Of a DNA stretch of 64,000 nt, positions 22,105-33,752 are shown one piece after another (the stretch's first letter is position 1; the number at the start of each line of letters is the position of its first letter). The position numbers and the translations under genes are program-made. Under the pieces are notes generated by a model. The model had not been told where the DNA came from. It searched no databases and saw nothing but the letters and a program-made list of their open reading frames with translations. Location: the NCBI RefSeq assembly GCF_037042905.1, contig NC_087259.1, positions 18,145,501-18,209,500 of the forward strand. The letters run 5' to 3'. This DNA is from Lytechinus pictus (taxonomy: Eukaryota; Echinodermata; Echinoidea; Temnopleuroida; Toxopneustidae).

Positions 22105-23480
22105 TTTATTTATTTTATTATTCATTTCAACATATTTAACCAGGGTAGCCCACTCAGCAATAAACTGGTCTCCCGTTGGGCCCTGGAATACATGATAAAA
22201 ACAAGTATAAAAACATTTAAATACATATGAAATATACACAGAAATATTCTAAATAACTTAACTCATATCATAACAGAAAACAGAGTAGCAAGCATACGGC
22301 ATCCTTAAAAACATATCATACTAATTAACAAATTACATACAAAGCAATACATATAAATAAAATAAATTAGATAGACATAGAAAATTTGATTTCAAATTAA
22401 AAGGCAATAATACAATTTAAAATTTAAAAAGATGCACTTTCAGTTTCTGTTTAAAGATTGATAGAGATTTTGACTGTTTCAAATTAAATGGCAAGTTGTT
22501 CCAAAGTAAAATCGCTGAGTAAGATAAAGAGTGTTTAAAAATTTCGGTATGAGTTTTTGGGGTGATCAAATTATCTTTTGCTGCATATCTAGTGTTAAAA
22601 CAAAGAGAATCACTTGCAAAAGTAAACACATTACGATAGAATTCCGATGACAGACCATTGATACATCTATACATAAAAATACACTTAAAATAGGTAACGC
22701 GATCGTTGAAGGGAAGCCATTGGAGTTCACGAAACATTTCTTTTGAGGGGGTATAAAAATTACATTTTAGGATTAATCTAGCCGCTCTTTTTTGAAGTTT
22801 GATTATATGATCTGTGTGCATATTGAAACGCAACCCCCAGATTTCACAGCAATAATCAAGGTGTGATTGGACTAAGCATAGGTATAGAGTCTTGAGGGTA
22901 TTTTGGTCAACATAAGGCCTAACCCTTCTTAGCATACTTGGGCTGGCATACACCTTTTTACATACATTTTCAACTTGGTATGACCAAGATAGGTGTTGAT
23001 CAATTATGACTCCAAGACATTTTATCGTTTTACACCATTCTATAACATCTCCATTAAATTTGATAATTACATTTTCCATAGAAATATTAGATAGCTTTTG
23101 GGGTGTCCCTATTAACATAAACTTTGTTTTATCCGTGTTAAGTTTTAGTTTATTTACGTTTAACCATTCTTTTAAGGAATTCATATCATCTTGAAGCTTA
23201 TATTGAATATCTTGTGCAGACGTACTGTGAACATTTAATGTGGTGTCGTCTGCGTACATGGTAATACTACAATATTTCAGGTATGAACCAAATCGTCGAT
23301 GTATATTAAGAAAAGGAGCGGCCCAAGGACGGACCCTTGTGGTACTCCTAGCGAAACTGATTGCTCATCTGTGAGAGTGCCTCGTACAGCTACTCTTTGG
23401 GTTCTTTCATTGAGATAAGAATTAAACCACGTAATAACTTTATCTGAACATCCAATACGACGTTTAATTCTGATAAGAGA
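22105..23480 (-). pseudogene. 5'-truncated LINE nested in the preceding one
   Basis: On the minus strand, 23478-23262 reads SDKVITWFNSYLNERTQRVA, then GVPQGSVLGPLLFLIYIDDL. One base is lost near 23265, after which the 280-codon frame 23259-22417 continues with MYADDTTLNVH (catalytic YADD), KCLGVIIDQHLSWS and the usual C-terminal IFKQKLKVHLF. The 3' flank carries CCCAACGGGAGACCAGTTTA and an (AAATAAA)-like tail ending near 22105. It is nearly intact apart from the single frameshift and the 5' truncation, so it is younger than the LINE it interrupts. Confidence 0.85.
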
Positions 23481-23945
23481 ATAGAAAATATTTCAATAGA
23501 ATATAAGAGTATTCTAGATAATCTCTAATTCTAATTATATGTTTTATATAACGTGGTGTTTTTTCAAACAACGTTTATAGTATTATTCACTGTTCACATG
23601 TATTTCTTTTATGTAAAAATACCAAAGATTTGAAGGAATCAGTCTAGATTAGCACTTGTGCTACCTTCTGGTTCCTTCTTAACAACAACATTCAACCATA
23701 TACGTATCTTTTTGTTAGATTATCAATATTGGAAACTGTGACTGGGATCTTTAAAAAAATGTTAAAACATTTGTTTTAGGTTTATACACGCACGTCACAT
23801 TTTATGTATTCAGATTTATCGTTTGTTTTCTAATTTTATCCTTTATAATGTTAGCAATTACATCATACTAGAATAGTTATGTTTGTGCTGTGATGTTAAC
23901 ACATTGTTATCGTTATTGTTCTTAAGTAAATAAACTCAAACTCAT
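23481..23945 (+). mobile_element. Probable remaining 3' part of the interrupted LINE
   Basis: AT-rich non-coding sequence ending in AAATAAACTCAAACTC, a typical LINE-like 3' tail. I infer that it is the tail of the plus-strand LINE separated by the nested insertion. No protein evidence supports it. Confidence 0.4.
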
Positions 23946-24389
23946 ATGAAATACGAAAAAAAATTAAAGAAGGTCAAATTCAAGGCCGAATAAAGCGCAG
24001 ATTAAAGAAACAAGTGTTTTACCACACAAAGGGAAAATTTCATTTTGAAAAAGATAACCTTTTTTCTATCGATATTCTTAAGGGCAAGCCCCCCCCCCCC
24101 CCTCGTGGTGTGGCTTCGCTGCCCCGCAAAAACGAAAGAACGCTTATTACCTTAAATACATTAACAGACCGAACATTTTGAACAAACTGTAAAAATAAAA
24201 AAAGGTAGAAGAAAGATGAAGAGCTGAAAAGGAGCAAGAGGAATTTCAGTATGAGATAAAAATAAAGAGCTAACGGGGCAATAAACCTGAGCAATGTTTT
24301 CCCGGCTTTTAGTCAGGAGCTTGAAAAGAGCGGGTTTGAGGGAAACGTATCTGATACGAGAATGGGCACTTTGAGACAAAGGCAAAGGG

Positions 24390-24620
24390 CAATCATTAAT
24401 TCAATTCTTTATTCCATTTCCATTCAAAACATAATACAAAGTAATATAAAGTAAAACCAATCAAATACAATTTTACAGACGAGCATTCTTACAGTATAAT
24501 AAACAGTATAATATTGAGCATAAATGGAAGTGAGGGGGTCCACTAAAAAGCAAAGCTTGTAAAGTGTGGACTCCCCTTGGAAATGAAGAATTTATACATT
24601 AACCGGGTCTTTCTAGAAGG
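24390..24620 (-). mobile_element. Retroelement 3' end remnant
   Basis: The minus strand reads toward GGAAATGGAATAAAGAATTG, a poly(A)-signal-like tail with ATTCAATT repetition, similar in style to the tail at 42060-42120. No coding sequence is attached. Confidence 0.35.
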
Positions 24621-24859
24621 TTCACTGGACATGTAACGGGGCATTTTTTCTTTAAAGGGGCAATTTTTAGTATTTAAAAAATTGGGGCACTGTCCCTGCC
24701 CCTCCCCAGGATCTCCTACTGTAGAGTCTGTAGGCCTCCGAAAGTAGACTTATGGCAAAGACATTGTTAAATATTGTCAGGGACGTTATTTTACACGTAA
24801 GGGTCTTTCATAGGGTGGGGGGCATAACCGATCGAATCAAACATTTAATGCGAAGATAC

Positions 24860-25932
24860 CAGTGGCGGATCTACAGGGAGGGGGGTTAAGTGGTTTACCC
24901 CCTCCTCTCGGGCTGCCAAGTTAAAACAAAAGGAAAGAAAGAAAAAAAGGAATGAAGAAAAGAAAGAGAGGAGAGGTGAATAGAGAATAGAAAAACAAGA
25001 GGAGGAAAAAGTGAATAAACGAGGGTAAGGGGATGACTTGAAAAATAAAAAGAAGTTTTCATGTCACTATCTGACTATAAACGAAAATTCGCGCTCGCAT
25101 TGCCTACGTGTATTCGTTGAGATACAGATCTTGCATAATAGGCTGAAATGAGGCCTAAAATATATGGGTTTGAAGTCAATATAGAAAACAAATTTCAGCT
25201 CGATATCGGACATCGAGCTTTCATTATTTTGCTTGATTTACAAATTTATTTTTAAAAGATGCTCTGAAAAATGTCTCGTTTCGTGATCTGAATATTTGAC
25301 TTTTTCAGCTCACTCTGCGCGCTCGCATTATCATGATTATTTGATTTGTGAAGTATCTAATCACTTCGTGTATTCCATATTTTTTTCCTTCAAAATCTCC
25401 CTTTTTAGGTGTGATTGTCAGAACTTATATCAGCTAGCCGCGGCTGCGCGCTCGCATTGTCATCAATTTGATAAGTGTCAGTTTATCAAATCTTTCGGCT
25501 ATCATTTTGCGCTCAGCCGCTCACATTAATCACAATAATATATTAATCCATCCATGCAATCGTATTCATAATTTCAAGTTTTTAGGCCTTAATATCCACA
25601 AACTTCAAACTCGCAGGCCTATTAGATTATGAAATAATATCCTTTTGAGTGAATTCCATATACTTAAATGTCCCTCTTTCAGCAGGTTCAGGTCAGAATA
25701 TCAACGATTTTCAGCCCTCGCTTAGAAAGATAAATATGATGACAATAAAAATTGCCCCTTTTCAGATCGGAATATCGACAATTTTAAGCCCGCGCTCGCA
25801 TTGTTGATTTAAGAAGATACTTTTAATTTTCATAATGAAAGAAATATATGGTTAGAATGCCCAGATTCTAGGTTTAAATCTAAAAAAAGAAAGAAAAGAA
25901 AAACAGATTGCGCTTCGCATCTCGCACACATG
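24860..25932 (-). repeat. Array of CpG-rich GCTCGCGCTTCGCGCTCGC monomers (reverse)
   Basis: The left end is CAGTGGCGGATCTACAGG followed by poly-G, a hAT-like terminus. The interior contains repeats of TTTCAGCTCxCGC...GCTCGCATTxT about every 100-130 bp, the reverse complement of the units in 25933-27918. No right partner of the terminus was found. Confidence 0.7.
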
Positions 25933-27918
25933 CAGGGGCGGATCCAGCTTCCGCCAATAGGGGGGGGGGGGGGGCGACATTTTTTTTACCCATATTTTCC
26001 CGATCGGCTGCTCAAAGATGATTTTTGTTTGTTTCTTTGAAGGCGTTGTCCCAGAGGCGTAAGGAGCCAACAATTTTTAGGGGGCTCGATATGCCGAATC
26101 GCGTAAAATTGATATAAAGTTGCGAGCGAGCGAGCTAAAATTTTGGACATTCTTATTACAAAAACCCTAGTTCGTGATAGATTTTGACATAATATTTGGA
26201 AAATGATATTATATTTCACCCTTATCCCTTTCCTTTTTTTTTTGGGGGGGGGGGGCCAAAACGCCCATGTCCTAACATTCATTTCTTAGCTTTATTCTAA
26301 TAAACAACATAAATGTATAATAATCTCACAAGCCCTGTTTGAATAGTGTGAGCGTGAAGTGCAAGCTAATTTTTTTTTTAATTTCATGTCTTTTGTCCTG
26401 AAAATTGAACATTCTGGGCAATGTTTGTGAACCTGTAGAAAATTACTACGAGCGCGAAGCGCGAGCAAAAATATGCATTCTGGCCTTGTCGCAAAGGGAC
26501 CTGTTAAAGACGTTTTGCAGTTAGCCATTAAGATGATACATATTTCAACGAATAAGTAATGCGAGCACGAAGCGCGAGCTGAAAATTTTGACATTCCGAC
26601 CTAAAAAAATGACGTTCTATGCACTTTTTGTAATCATGAACGGTATAGGTATATAAACAAACAATTAATGCGAGCACGAAGCGCGAGAGGAAAAAGAATA
26701 GATTTCAAACCTAAAAACGGCACACTCTATTCATGTTTTATAAATCATGAAAAAGGATGGGTATAATTTCGTATCTTCCTACATTAATAATGCGAACGCA
26801 AAGCGCGAGCAGAATTTTTTTGATATTCTGATCTGAAACTGGATAATTTTAGCACATTGTGAATAAAAATCAAGCTGCGTATTTCAATAAACATGCGTGC
26901 GCGTGTTAAAGAGTTAGACAGATTCTGAATACATTTTATTTTTTATCATGAAAACCAATTATGCGAGCGCGAGCTGAAAATATTTGATATTCCATAAGGA
27001 AAGGGTCAATTTAAGCACTATTTTAAGCACTGTGTAGGGAAATTGTGAGGTGGATGTGGATAACACTCAATAAATGATGCGAGCGCGAAACGCGAGCTGA
27101 TATTTTATTATCATTTTGACCTATAGGATCGGGACATTCTAGGCCTAAGGTCATCATATGAAAATGATGACTATCTTCCTATTCCTCTCCCTAAGCGCGA
27201 TATTAAACTTGTCGATATCCCTTTCTGAAAAGGGGACAAGTCAGTTACTAGGAATTCCTAAAAATTGTATTATTATAGTAATAATAAGCCTAATGAGTGC
27301 GTAAAATTTGTTGACATTGAGGCCTGAAAACTGGATATTTTAAGCACTTTGTATTCATGAATAGCATTCATGGGTTGATATATTTTTAACAAATAATGCG
27401 AGCGCAAATCGCGAGCCGATTTTTTTTTATAATCTGTCATATATGCGGGATTTTAATTAGTGTATTATAGAATTGATATATAGGTAGGCCTACTTGGTAA
27501 ATTAAATAATGCGAGCGCACAGCGCAAGCTGCAAAATGTTGATATTCACAACTTAAAACAGACAGAGCACTTTAAAAAATCAAAAGGTAAATCAAGCAAA
27601 ATAAAGAAAGCTCGATGTCCGAGCTGAAATATGTTTTGTATATTGACTTAAAAACTTGATATTTAAAGCTATTTATATAAGCCTTATGAGCAGACGATGC
27701 GAGCGCGAAGCGCGAGCTAAAATTTCAAAATATAGTGACATGAAATATCTTTAAAAATTGTTTTCCAAGTTTTCCCTGACCTTATTTTATTCACACGTCT
27801 TCCTCATCTTATTTTTACTCCTTTTTTTTTCTTTCTTTCTTTCCACCTTTTTCATTTTTTTCTCCGCCAATAGGGGGGGGGGGGGCGGGCCCCTCGGACC
27901 CCCCTGGATCCGACTATG
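25933..27918 (+). mobile_element. hAT-like element with an array of GCGAGCGCGAAGCGCGAGC units
   Basis: The left end CAGGGGCGGATCCAG is followed by CCGCCAATA and poly-G. The right end has CCGCCAATA, poly-G and CTGGATCCGACTATG, inverted to the left end at 12 of 15 positions. About eleven units with a TGCGAGCGCGAAGCGCGAGCTGAAA-like core (for example near 26448, 26560, 26668, 26790, 27079, 27396, 27508 and 27697) recur every 100-170 bp in AT-rich sequence. The 8-bp flanks (CACACATG and CACAAGTT) agree at only 5 positions, so the exact boundaries are uncertain. It is non-coding. Confidence 0.7.
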
Positions 27919-27959
27919 CACAAGTTTATTGAGACACGCGCAGTTTGTTCTTTATTTGC

Positions 27960-28330
27960 TTAAATTATCCAGTTTAATATCAGAAAAATATATCAACTCG
28001 CACTCGCGCTTCGCGCTAGCATTATTCATGTAGAAAAATACTCATTCTTTTCATGATTAAAAAATGTGAATATAGTGTCCCATTTTTAAATTTAAATCTC
28101 ATTTTTTCCCCCGTTCGCGCTTCGCTCTCGCATAATTTGTTTAGTTACATACCTATCTTCTTCATGCTTAGAAAAGGAACAATTTTTAGGTAGGAATGTA
28201 AAAATTACATATCTTGTTCATGATCACAAACGTTGCTCAGAATGTTCAATTTTCAGGACAAAATGAAATTTCCCAAAATTTTAGCTCGCATCATTTAATT
28301 AGGGCTCATACAAAGTGATCCAAGTTGTTT
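27960..28330 (-). repeat. CpG-rich monomers, reverse orientation
   Basis: Units with CGCACTCGCGCTTCGCGCTAGC and TTCGCGCTTCGCTCTCGCA are reverse complements of the preceding array. They form a short flank on its far side, so the array is flanked by inverted copies on both sides. Confidence 0.65.
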
Positions 28331-28439
28331 ATAAAGAAGTATAAGACTACCTCTTCAAAGAAACCAACAAAAATCAGCTTTGAGATGCCGACCGGGGAAA
28401 ATGTGAATAAAAATACCCCCCCTCCCCCCTTTGGAGAAA

Positions 28440-28600
28440 GCTCTGTAGGTTATATTGACATTTCAAAGACTTTAACATTAGTTAAGATTTCAAGTTGATA
28501 CCCAAACATGGTCGAAGTTCATCGACCCTAAGTGACATTTGACCTTTCTCATGTGACCTGAAACACATTATAAATGATTATAAAAAGCATGTTTGACACA
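28440..28600 (-). mobile_element. Short fragment of the DR1-bearing repeat
   Basis: It reads CATGGTCGAAGTTCATCGAC, then TGACATTTGACCTTTCTCATGTGACCTG, a decayed monomer of the family at 9.1 and 13.3 kb. The DR1 has a substitution in the first half-site. Confidence 0.7.
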
Positions 28601-29740
28601 TTGGCTTAACATTTCCCTTACTGAAAAGTACATAATTTATGTTCAGGTCGCTTAATTTGCAACACTTAATTTGGACTTTAATGTGTTTTTTAGTCTGGAA
28701 ATACTTAGGAAAAGACAAAAAATATCATTAAAATGATTTTCTTTCTTGATACCAACAGATTCCTTGACCCCATAAATGGTGGTTTAGGAGCCAGAGTCTT
28801 CTTAGAAGTCGAGAACCCTATTGTTGGCGGCCATTTTGTAAACAAATCCAAGGTGGCGGCCATATAGGTATAGGCGCAAATGGAAACATTTTTATTCTGA
28901 TTCCTTATACAATAACCTTTCCAAAAATGTATAATTTTTAATTTCTCCAAAAAAATCCGGCGAATTTACATAGTGAAACTATTTTTCTTTGTAGGCCTAT
29001 ACTATATGATAAATAATTATTCTAATTATAATATACTGTGGTGGGATGCATTATTTACTATTCAAATTAATGTTTCAATAATATTATTCATAAAGAGAGC
29101 GATTACTTATAATTTTTTCTTGACATTTTTCTTCCACAAGCTTTATTGCATTTTTAAAGACAAAATATTGGGATGACGTTAAAGTAGACCGTACTATTAT
29201 ATTGCCCCCGCATGTGTATAATGCCATAAAAACATATAATTTTGTGAAACTTAACTCGAGAGTATATACACAACACTGACAACAGGACACACGTTCCTTT
29301 TTTGAACCGATAATGTGAGTGCGAAGAGCTACCAGTTTCTTTTTTTATATTTTTTTTATAGTAAACTGACCTGAAAACAGGTAATATTTTAAGGACTATT
29401 TGTAGAGAATATAATGAACATAATACGTACCTCAATAAGAGAGCACAGCGCGAGCTAAAATTTTGTATAGGTATCCGGAAAGGGTAATTCTAAGCATTGT
29501 TTGCAGTATTAAACAGGATTCGTATCTAACTAAAGTAGAAAACTCGAAATGAACAATTTTTGTGTGATCATTAACTTGAAAGCGCTCTGTAAATAAACGT
29601 GAACAAAATACATTTTACATTAAATACAGGCAAGGCGAGTGCAGAGCGCAATCGCAATTTTATTTGTCATTTTTCCTAATTTTTCTTTATCCCAATTTCT
29701 TCTCTCATATCCTTTTCATTTTGTCTCTTTCCTCCTTTTT
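28601..29740. other. AT-rich, mostly unassigned; scattered CpG-monomer remnants
   Basis: Decayed units (GTGAGTGCGAAGAGCT near 29316 and GAGCACAGCGCGAGCT near 29440) indicate an eroded copy of the CpG-rich array family. No gene was seen. Confidence 0.45.
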
Positions 29741-29806
29741 CCGACGCCAAGAAATGGGGGGGGGGGGGGGCGGGGCTGCCACTTCGACCACCTGGATCTG
29801 CCTATG
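29741..29806 (+). mobile_element. Right terminus of a hAT-like CpG-array element
   Basis: GACGCCAAGAAATG, poly-G, then CCACCTGGATCTGCCTATG mirrors the right ends at 27918 and 47644. The left partner is probably lost. Confidence 0.55.
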
Positions 29807-31071
29807 CTATATGATATAAATGGTTTATTAGGACAGAAATCAATTGATGGATTACAGATTTTCATACAATAAGGAGCATGCATCCAAATCACCTGAGAAA
29901 ACACAACTCAATAACATCTCATTTTGGGAATCGTTATAGTATATTCGATATAGAGTATTATGATTGGAAAATACAATTTTCCTTTCACACAAAATGTTAC
30001 TGGTGTTTGAACTGGGACAAAGAGTCTTCTAACCCTCATTCCCTGTGAAAATAATTTACTCCTTCGTGTTTTTCCCTTACATTTCTTAATATGTAGACAT
30101 AACATGGACCTGGCCACGAAGGAATATCTATTGCGAAAAGTAAATCTAGGACAGTACATGTGACATGGTTCGATCTGGCCGATGCTTTTGGATCGGTTAG
30201 TCACGATCTTATTCATTACATGTTACAAAGACATAAATTTCCTAATTCTGTTCAGTTATACATGAAGAATTTGTACAGCTCACTTTCTGGAAGAGTAATT
30301 ACTAAAGATTGGATTTCAAACGAGTTTAAGTTTCGGAAGAGCATTTTTCAGGGGGACCCACTCTCCCCATTAATTTTCATTATGTGTTTCGATCCAATAA
30401 TTAATTTTTTTAAGGATAACTCGGCTTATGGTTACGATTTGAGTGGAAAACGGATCATAACGACACCTTTTGCTGATGATTTTTGCCTGATATCTAATAA
30501 TAAAAGAACACATCAAAGGTTATTAAATCAGATAGACAAGCACATTAAATCAATGGGACTTTCTTTAAAACCCTCAAAATGTCGCTCTCTTTCTCTTACA
30601 TCTGGAAAGTTCAACGAACTGGAGTTCATGGTTGGGGAAGAGCAAGTGTCTTCGATTGGCAATGACATTCACAAATTTCTCGGGTCTGTAATAACCAAAA
30701 ACCTCGCCTCTTCTGACGTTCATGCGTACATTTCAAATAAACTTGAAACTCGTTTGCAAAATATAGCTGATTCTCTGATACGTAATGAATATAAACTAAA
30801 GGTTTACTCTCGATACTTGTTGCCATCACTACGCTTTGATCTTACCGTAAATTATATTACCCACTCTCACTGTTTAGCTTTGGATTCAGTTTCAAACGTT
30901 TATCTTAAGAAATGGCGCGGTATGCCTCCCGCCGCGACGTTGGCCTTTATACATATGCCAAATGGTCTACTCTAAACATTCCGAATATCTCAGATGTATA
31001 CAGAGAATGTCATACACTTTCATACGTAACTATGAGAGAACAGGGTGACAAAAATGTAAATCACTGTTTGG

Positions 31072-31200
31072 ATACTCGACGGGAACGAGAAAAGAAATTG
31101 GTTAGGAAGAAATTAACTATTGTTAAATCTGACACAGTGTTAGATTTAACAATAGTTGATTTCTTCCTAACCCATTTCTTTTCTCGTTCCCGTCGAGTAT
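31072..31200. repeat. 59-bp inverted duplication inside the R4-like element
   Basis: Arm 31072-31130 and the reverse complement of arm 31142-31200 agree at 57 of 59 positions, separated by 11 bases. Both arms are open in the same frame, giving TRREREKKLVRKKLTIVKSD and then LTIVDFFLTHFFSRSRR. The left arm resembles the expected protein for this clade, so the right arm is probably the inverted copy. Confidence 0.92.
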
Positions 31201-32084
31201 ATTCTCAAATCGAACAAGGGAAGAAAACAGAAGCGAAAAAGCTGCTCACTCAAGAAGTGAGTGAGATTTGGCATTCACATGTAAAAATAATACTATTCAA
31301 GGTCGGTTTCTGGATCTCCTGTCAACAGAAGACAATTGTCATCTGGAAAAGTATAATGTATAACTTACCTGTACGAGTGCTAAAATTCCTCATAAATTCT
31401 GTAACCGGCACAACCAACACTAGAGCTAATTCGGTTAGATGGGGTAAATCTGTTACAAACAGATGTAAATATTGTAAAGGTCTCGAAACATTAAATCATG
31501 TCTTGAATAGCTGCCCTACCTTCCTCTCACAATCCGCTATACATGGCGCCATAACAATATTTTGAAATACTTTGTACGTCTGGCTACAGAAAACACAATT
31601 GATAAACACGAACTGCAAATCTTTCACGACATCCCGAACATGAATGGTTATTCTCCGGCCTCGACCATCCCCATGTCATGCACGCAAACGAATTGAAGAC
31701 CAGATCTCTGTATCTTAAATGAACGTAGCAAAAGATTATTAATTTTAGAACTAACCGTCCCTTTCGAATTTGCAATTGACAAAGCGCACCAATACAAAAC
31801 AGAAAAGTACACTGCCTTGATTACCGACAATGAGAATAATGGCTACCGAGTAGATTCCCTAGCAATTGAAATTGGTTCAAGGGGTTTTCTTTCCAAAGAA
31901 AACACCCAACGAATCAAATCTTTCTTTTCTTTTCTTGAGGCCAGACATACAAAATATTCTTCGATTAGAGATAATTTGAGTAAATTGGCGGTTGTTTCAT
32001 CTTTCTCAATATATTGTGCAAAGGACGAATCCATCTGGGGCGACTACAATCTTTTGGAGCAATAACTGTTGTTCATAATTTCCG

Positions 32085-32245
32085 ATCTCTTTCCCCCTCT
32101 CCATCTCTCTCTCTCTCCCTCTCTCTCTTCTCCCCTCTCTCTCTCTCTCCTTTTTCTATCTATACCCCAACTCTTCTCTCCTCATTCCATCTCCATTCCT
32201 CTTTCTCTTTCCTTCTTTCCTTTCTATTGCATTCCCTTTCTTCTC
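32085..32245. repeat. (CT)n-rich polypyrimidine tract
   Basis: CTCTCTCTCC-type repeats lie in the 3' untranslated part of the R4-like element, right after its last coding block. Confidence 0.85.
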
Positions 32246-32712
32246 TCTAAGTCTATAATGTACACGTTGAAGTTTAGATATTATATTGACATTGATGAGA
32301 TTATATACAGTTTGTTTAATTATCCATAATTTTCTTTTATCTTAATAGTAGGCCTATCAGATTTAGTACTGTGGTCGGAATTACTCCTGATGTTTGTTTA
32401 TGCTTATTTGTAAACCTAGTATAAATATATATGTGTGTGTATGTATATTTCTTTTTCTCTATTTTTCTAATATTTACCCTAACTTTTGGCTGTTATTTAT
32501 CATTTCACATACTCATTTTTAATATATTTTATATGTATAAGGTGTGTACCTGTTACATCGAAACTGTACATTAAGTTTTATTTTACTGCCCTGCATCGAC
32601 AGTAATGCGTCATGACCTGAGCATATCTTAATCTCTATTATGTCTTTGTATTTACTTGTATATTTCTTTCCTCTATTGTGACTTCAATAAAGTGATATCA
32701 AATAAAAAAAAA

Positions 32713-32748
32713 ACTGGGGGTGCTGTGACAATGCCCAGCACCCCCAGT
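32713..32748. repeat. Perfect 13-bp hairpin at the 3' junction of the R4-like element
   Basis: ACTGGGGGTGCTG (32713-32725) pairs perfectly with CAGCACCCCCAGT (32736-32748) around a 10-base loop. It starts right where the oligo(A) tail ends, so it is either a target-site feature or an older palindrome. Confidence 0.85.
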
Positions 32749-32749
32749 A

Positions 32750-33565
32750 ACAATAGAATAATCCTCTGTGGACAGGTTCATGAGACATAATAAACATTAT
32801 TTCCGTTACATATCCGAATGACTTACGAACTAAAAATTTAAGAATTTTTTAATTTATTACATTTCTAAGAAAATATAGGGCCTATGTATACAGAAAATTC
32901 AGTTACTTTTAACTTGCTTGACTTATATTACGAAATCATACTTAATTACTAATTACTTAAAATGTAATGCAATGAATGTACTTGAATGAATATACTTTTC
33001 AATTTACGTCTGATTTACATACATGAAAACATTCATTAAAAGCAAGGTGATTTTTAACCTTCTCAAAATAACTGTCATATTTAAGTGTTCTGTGCTATTT
33101 TTAATTAGGGTGTGTGAAATAATTACATTTTTACAGCAACGAAAAAAGGAAATTATTAAAAAGAAATGCAGGTTTCGGGAGGATCTTCCCACCGTCGCTT
33201 TATTAACAACGACAAGAAAAGGCAAGTAACAAAGTGAACATTTAATATATGGTTTAAACATGCATCTAACAAAATGGAGTACTGGATATTCGTGATTAAA
33301 AAGACACCCCTCAAGGCACAAACATTGGTGTGATTACCTTTTTTACATGTATTGCTCCATCGAATTAAGTTGATGTAACTTTATCGAGTGCAATAGCTTT
33401 AAATGGTACATTTTAGTCAAAGAACTAAAGCATTTAAATATTAATTGTGACACTGTAGGAAAGAACATACACCAAAAATGACAGTAAAATGCAGTGTTCG
33501 TGTTTTTCTCACATGTTAGAACCGTGTCTGATTGCAAGGCTTTTTACCACATTGATGGTTTTCCA
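32750..33565. other. AT-rich non-coding stretch, nothing recognised
   Basis: No termini, arrays or conserved frames were seen. The short open frames on both strands have no recognisable similarity. Confidence 0.45.
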
Positions 33566-33569
33566 ACGA

Positions 33570-33752
33570 GATAAGATTGATTGGATCAATCATAACTCTT
33601 TGTAAGACGGGGCCCTGGGGTCCGTAGCACACAGCTTCGTAGAAGAATATCTTTACGATTGATTGCATTGACCAAGATGTACATTCAGATTCAGTCATTA
33701 AATCAAGCGTACGATCAATCGCTAACCGTTGTGTTACGGGCCCCAGGATGTT
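33570..33752. mobile_element. Fragment of the GGGGCCC/ACGATTGAT repeat family
   Basis: GATTGATTGGATCAATCATA, then CTTTGTAAGACGGGGCCC and, further on, TACGATCAATCG with TTACGGGCCCC matches the family at 55224-55943, here rearranged. It is non-coding. Confidence 0.6.

Larger units (their letters stand above)
30100..32712 (+). pseudogene. Restriction-like-endonuclease LINE (R2/R4/NeSL type), decayed
   Basis: The first block is RT: HVTWFDLADAFGSVSHDLI, FQGDPLSPLIFIMCFDP and catalytic TPFADDFCLIS (30160-30975). LKKWRGMPPAATLAFIHMP, typical after the RT in this clade, follows, then after a frame change ISDVYRECHTLSY. Next come MYNLPVRVLKFLINSV, a zinc knuckle CKYCKGLETLNHVLNSC (about 31465-31515) and, after another frame change, RYTWRHNNILKYF. 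Past an in-frame TGA (near 31698) is the PD-(D/E)XK endonuclease RPDLCILNERSKRLLILELT with PFE and downstream KTEKY (about 31700-31800). RT followed by CCHC and then this endonuclease identifies the R2/R4 lineage rather than APE-type LINEs. The 5' part is missing. Several frameshifts mean it is not functional. It ends with AATAAA (about 32687) and oligo(A) at 32704-32712. Confidence 0.88.

Noticed and set aside
24852-25820. GAAGATAC direct repeat as the 8-bp target duplication of the element starting at 24860
   Set aside because: The second GAAGATAC (25813-25820) is not preceded by a matching inverted terminus, so it is probably a chance match in the monomer.
25925-27926. Perfect target duplication around the CpG-array element
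   Set aside because: CACACATG and CACAAGTT agree at only five of eight positions, so I do not claim a target duplication.
28800-28865. YY1 sites in GGCGGCCATTTTG and GGCGGCCATATA
   Set aside because: The match to the YY1 core CCGCCATNTTG is interrupted by an extra base, and there is no promoter context.
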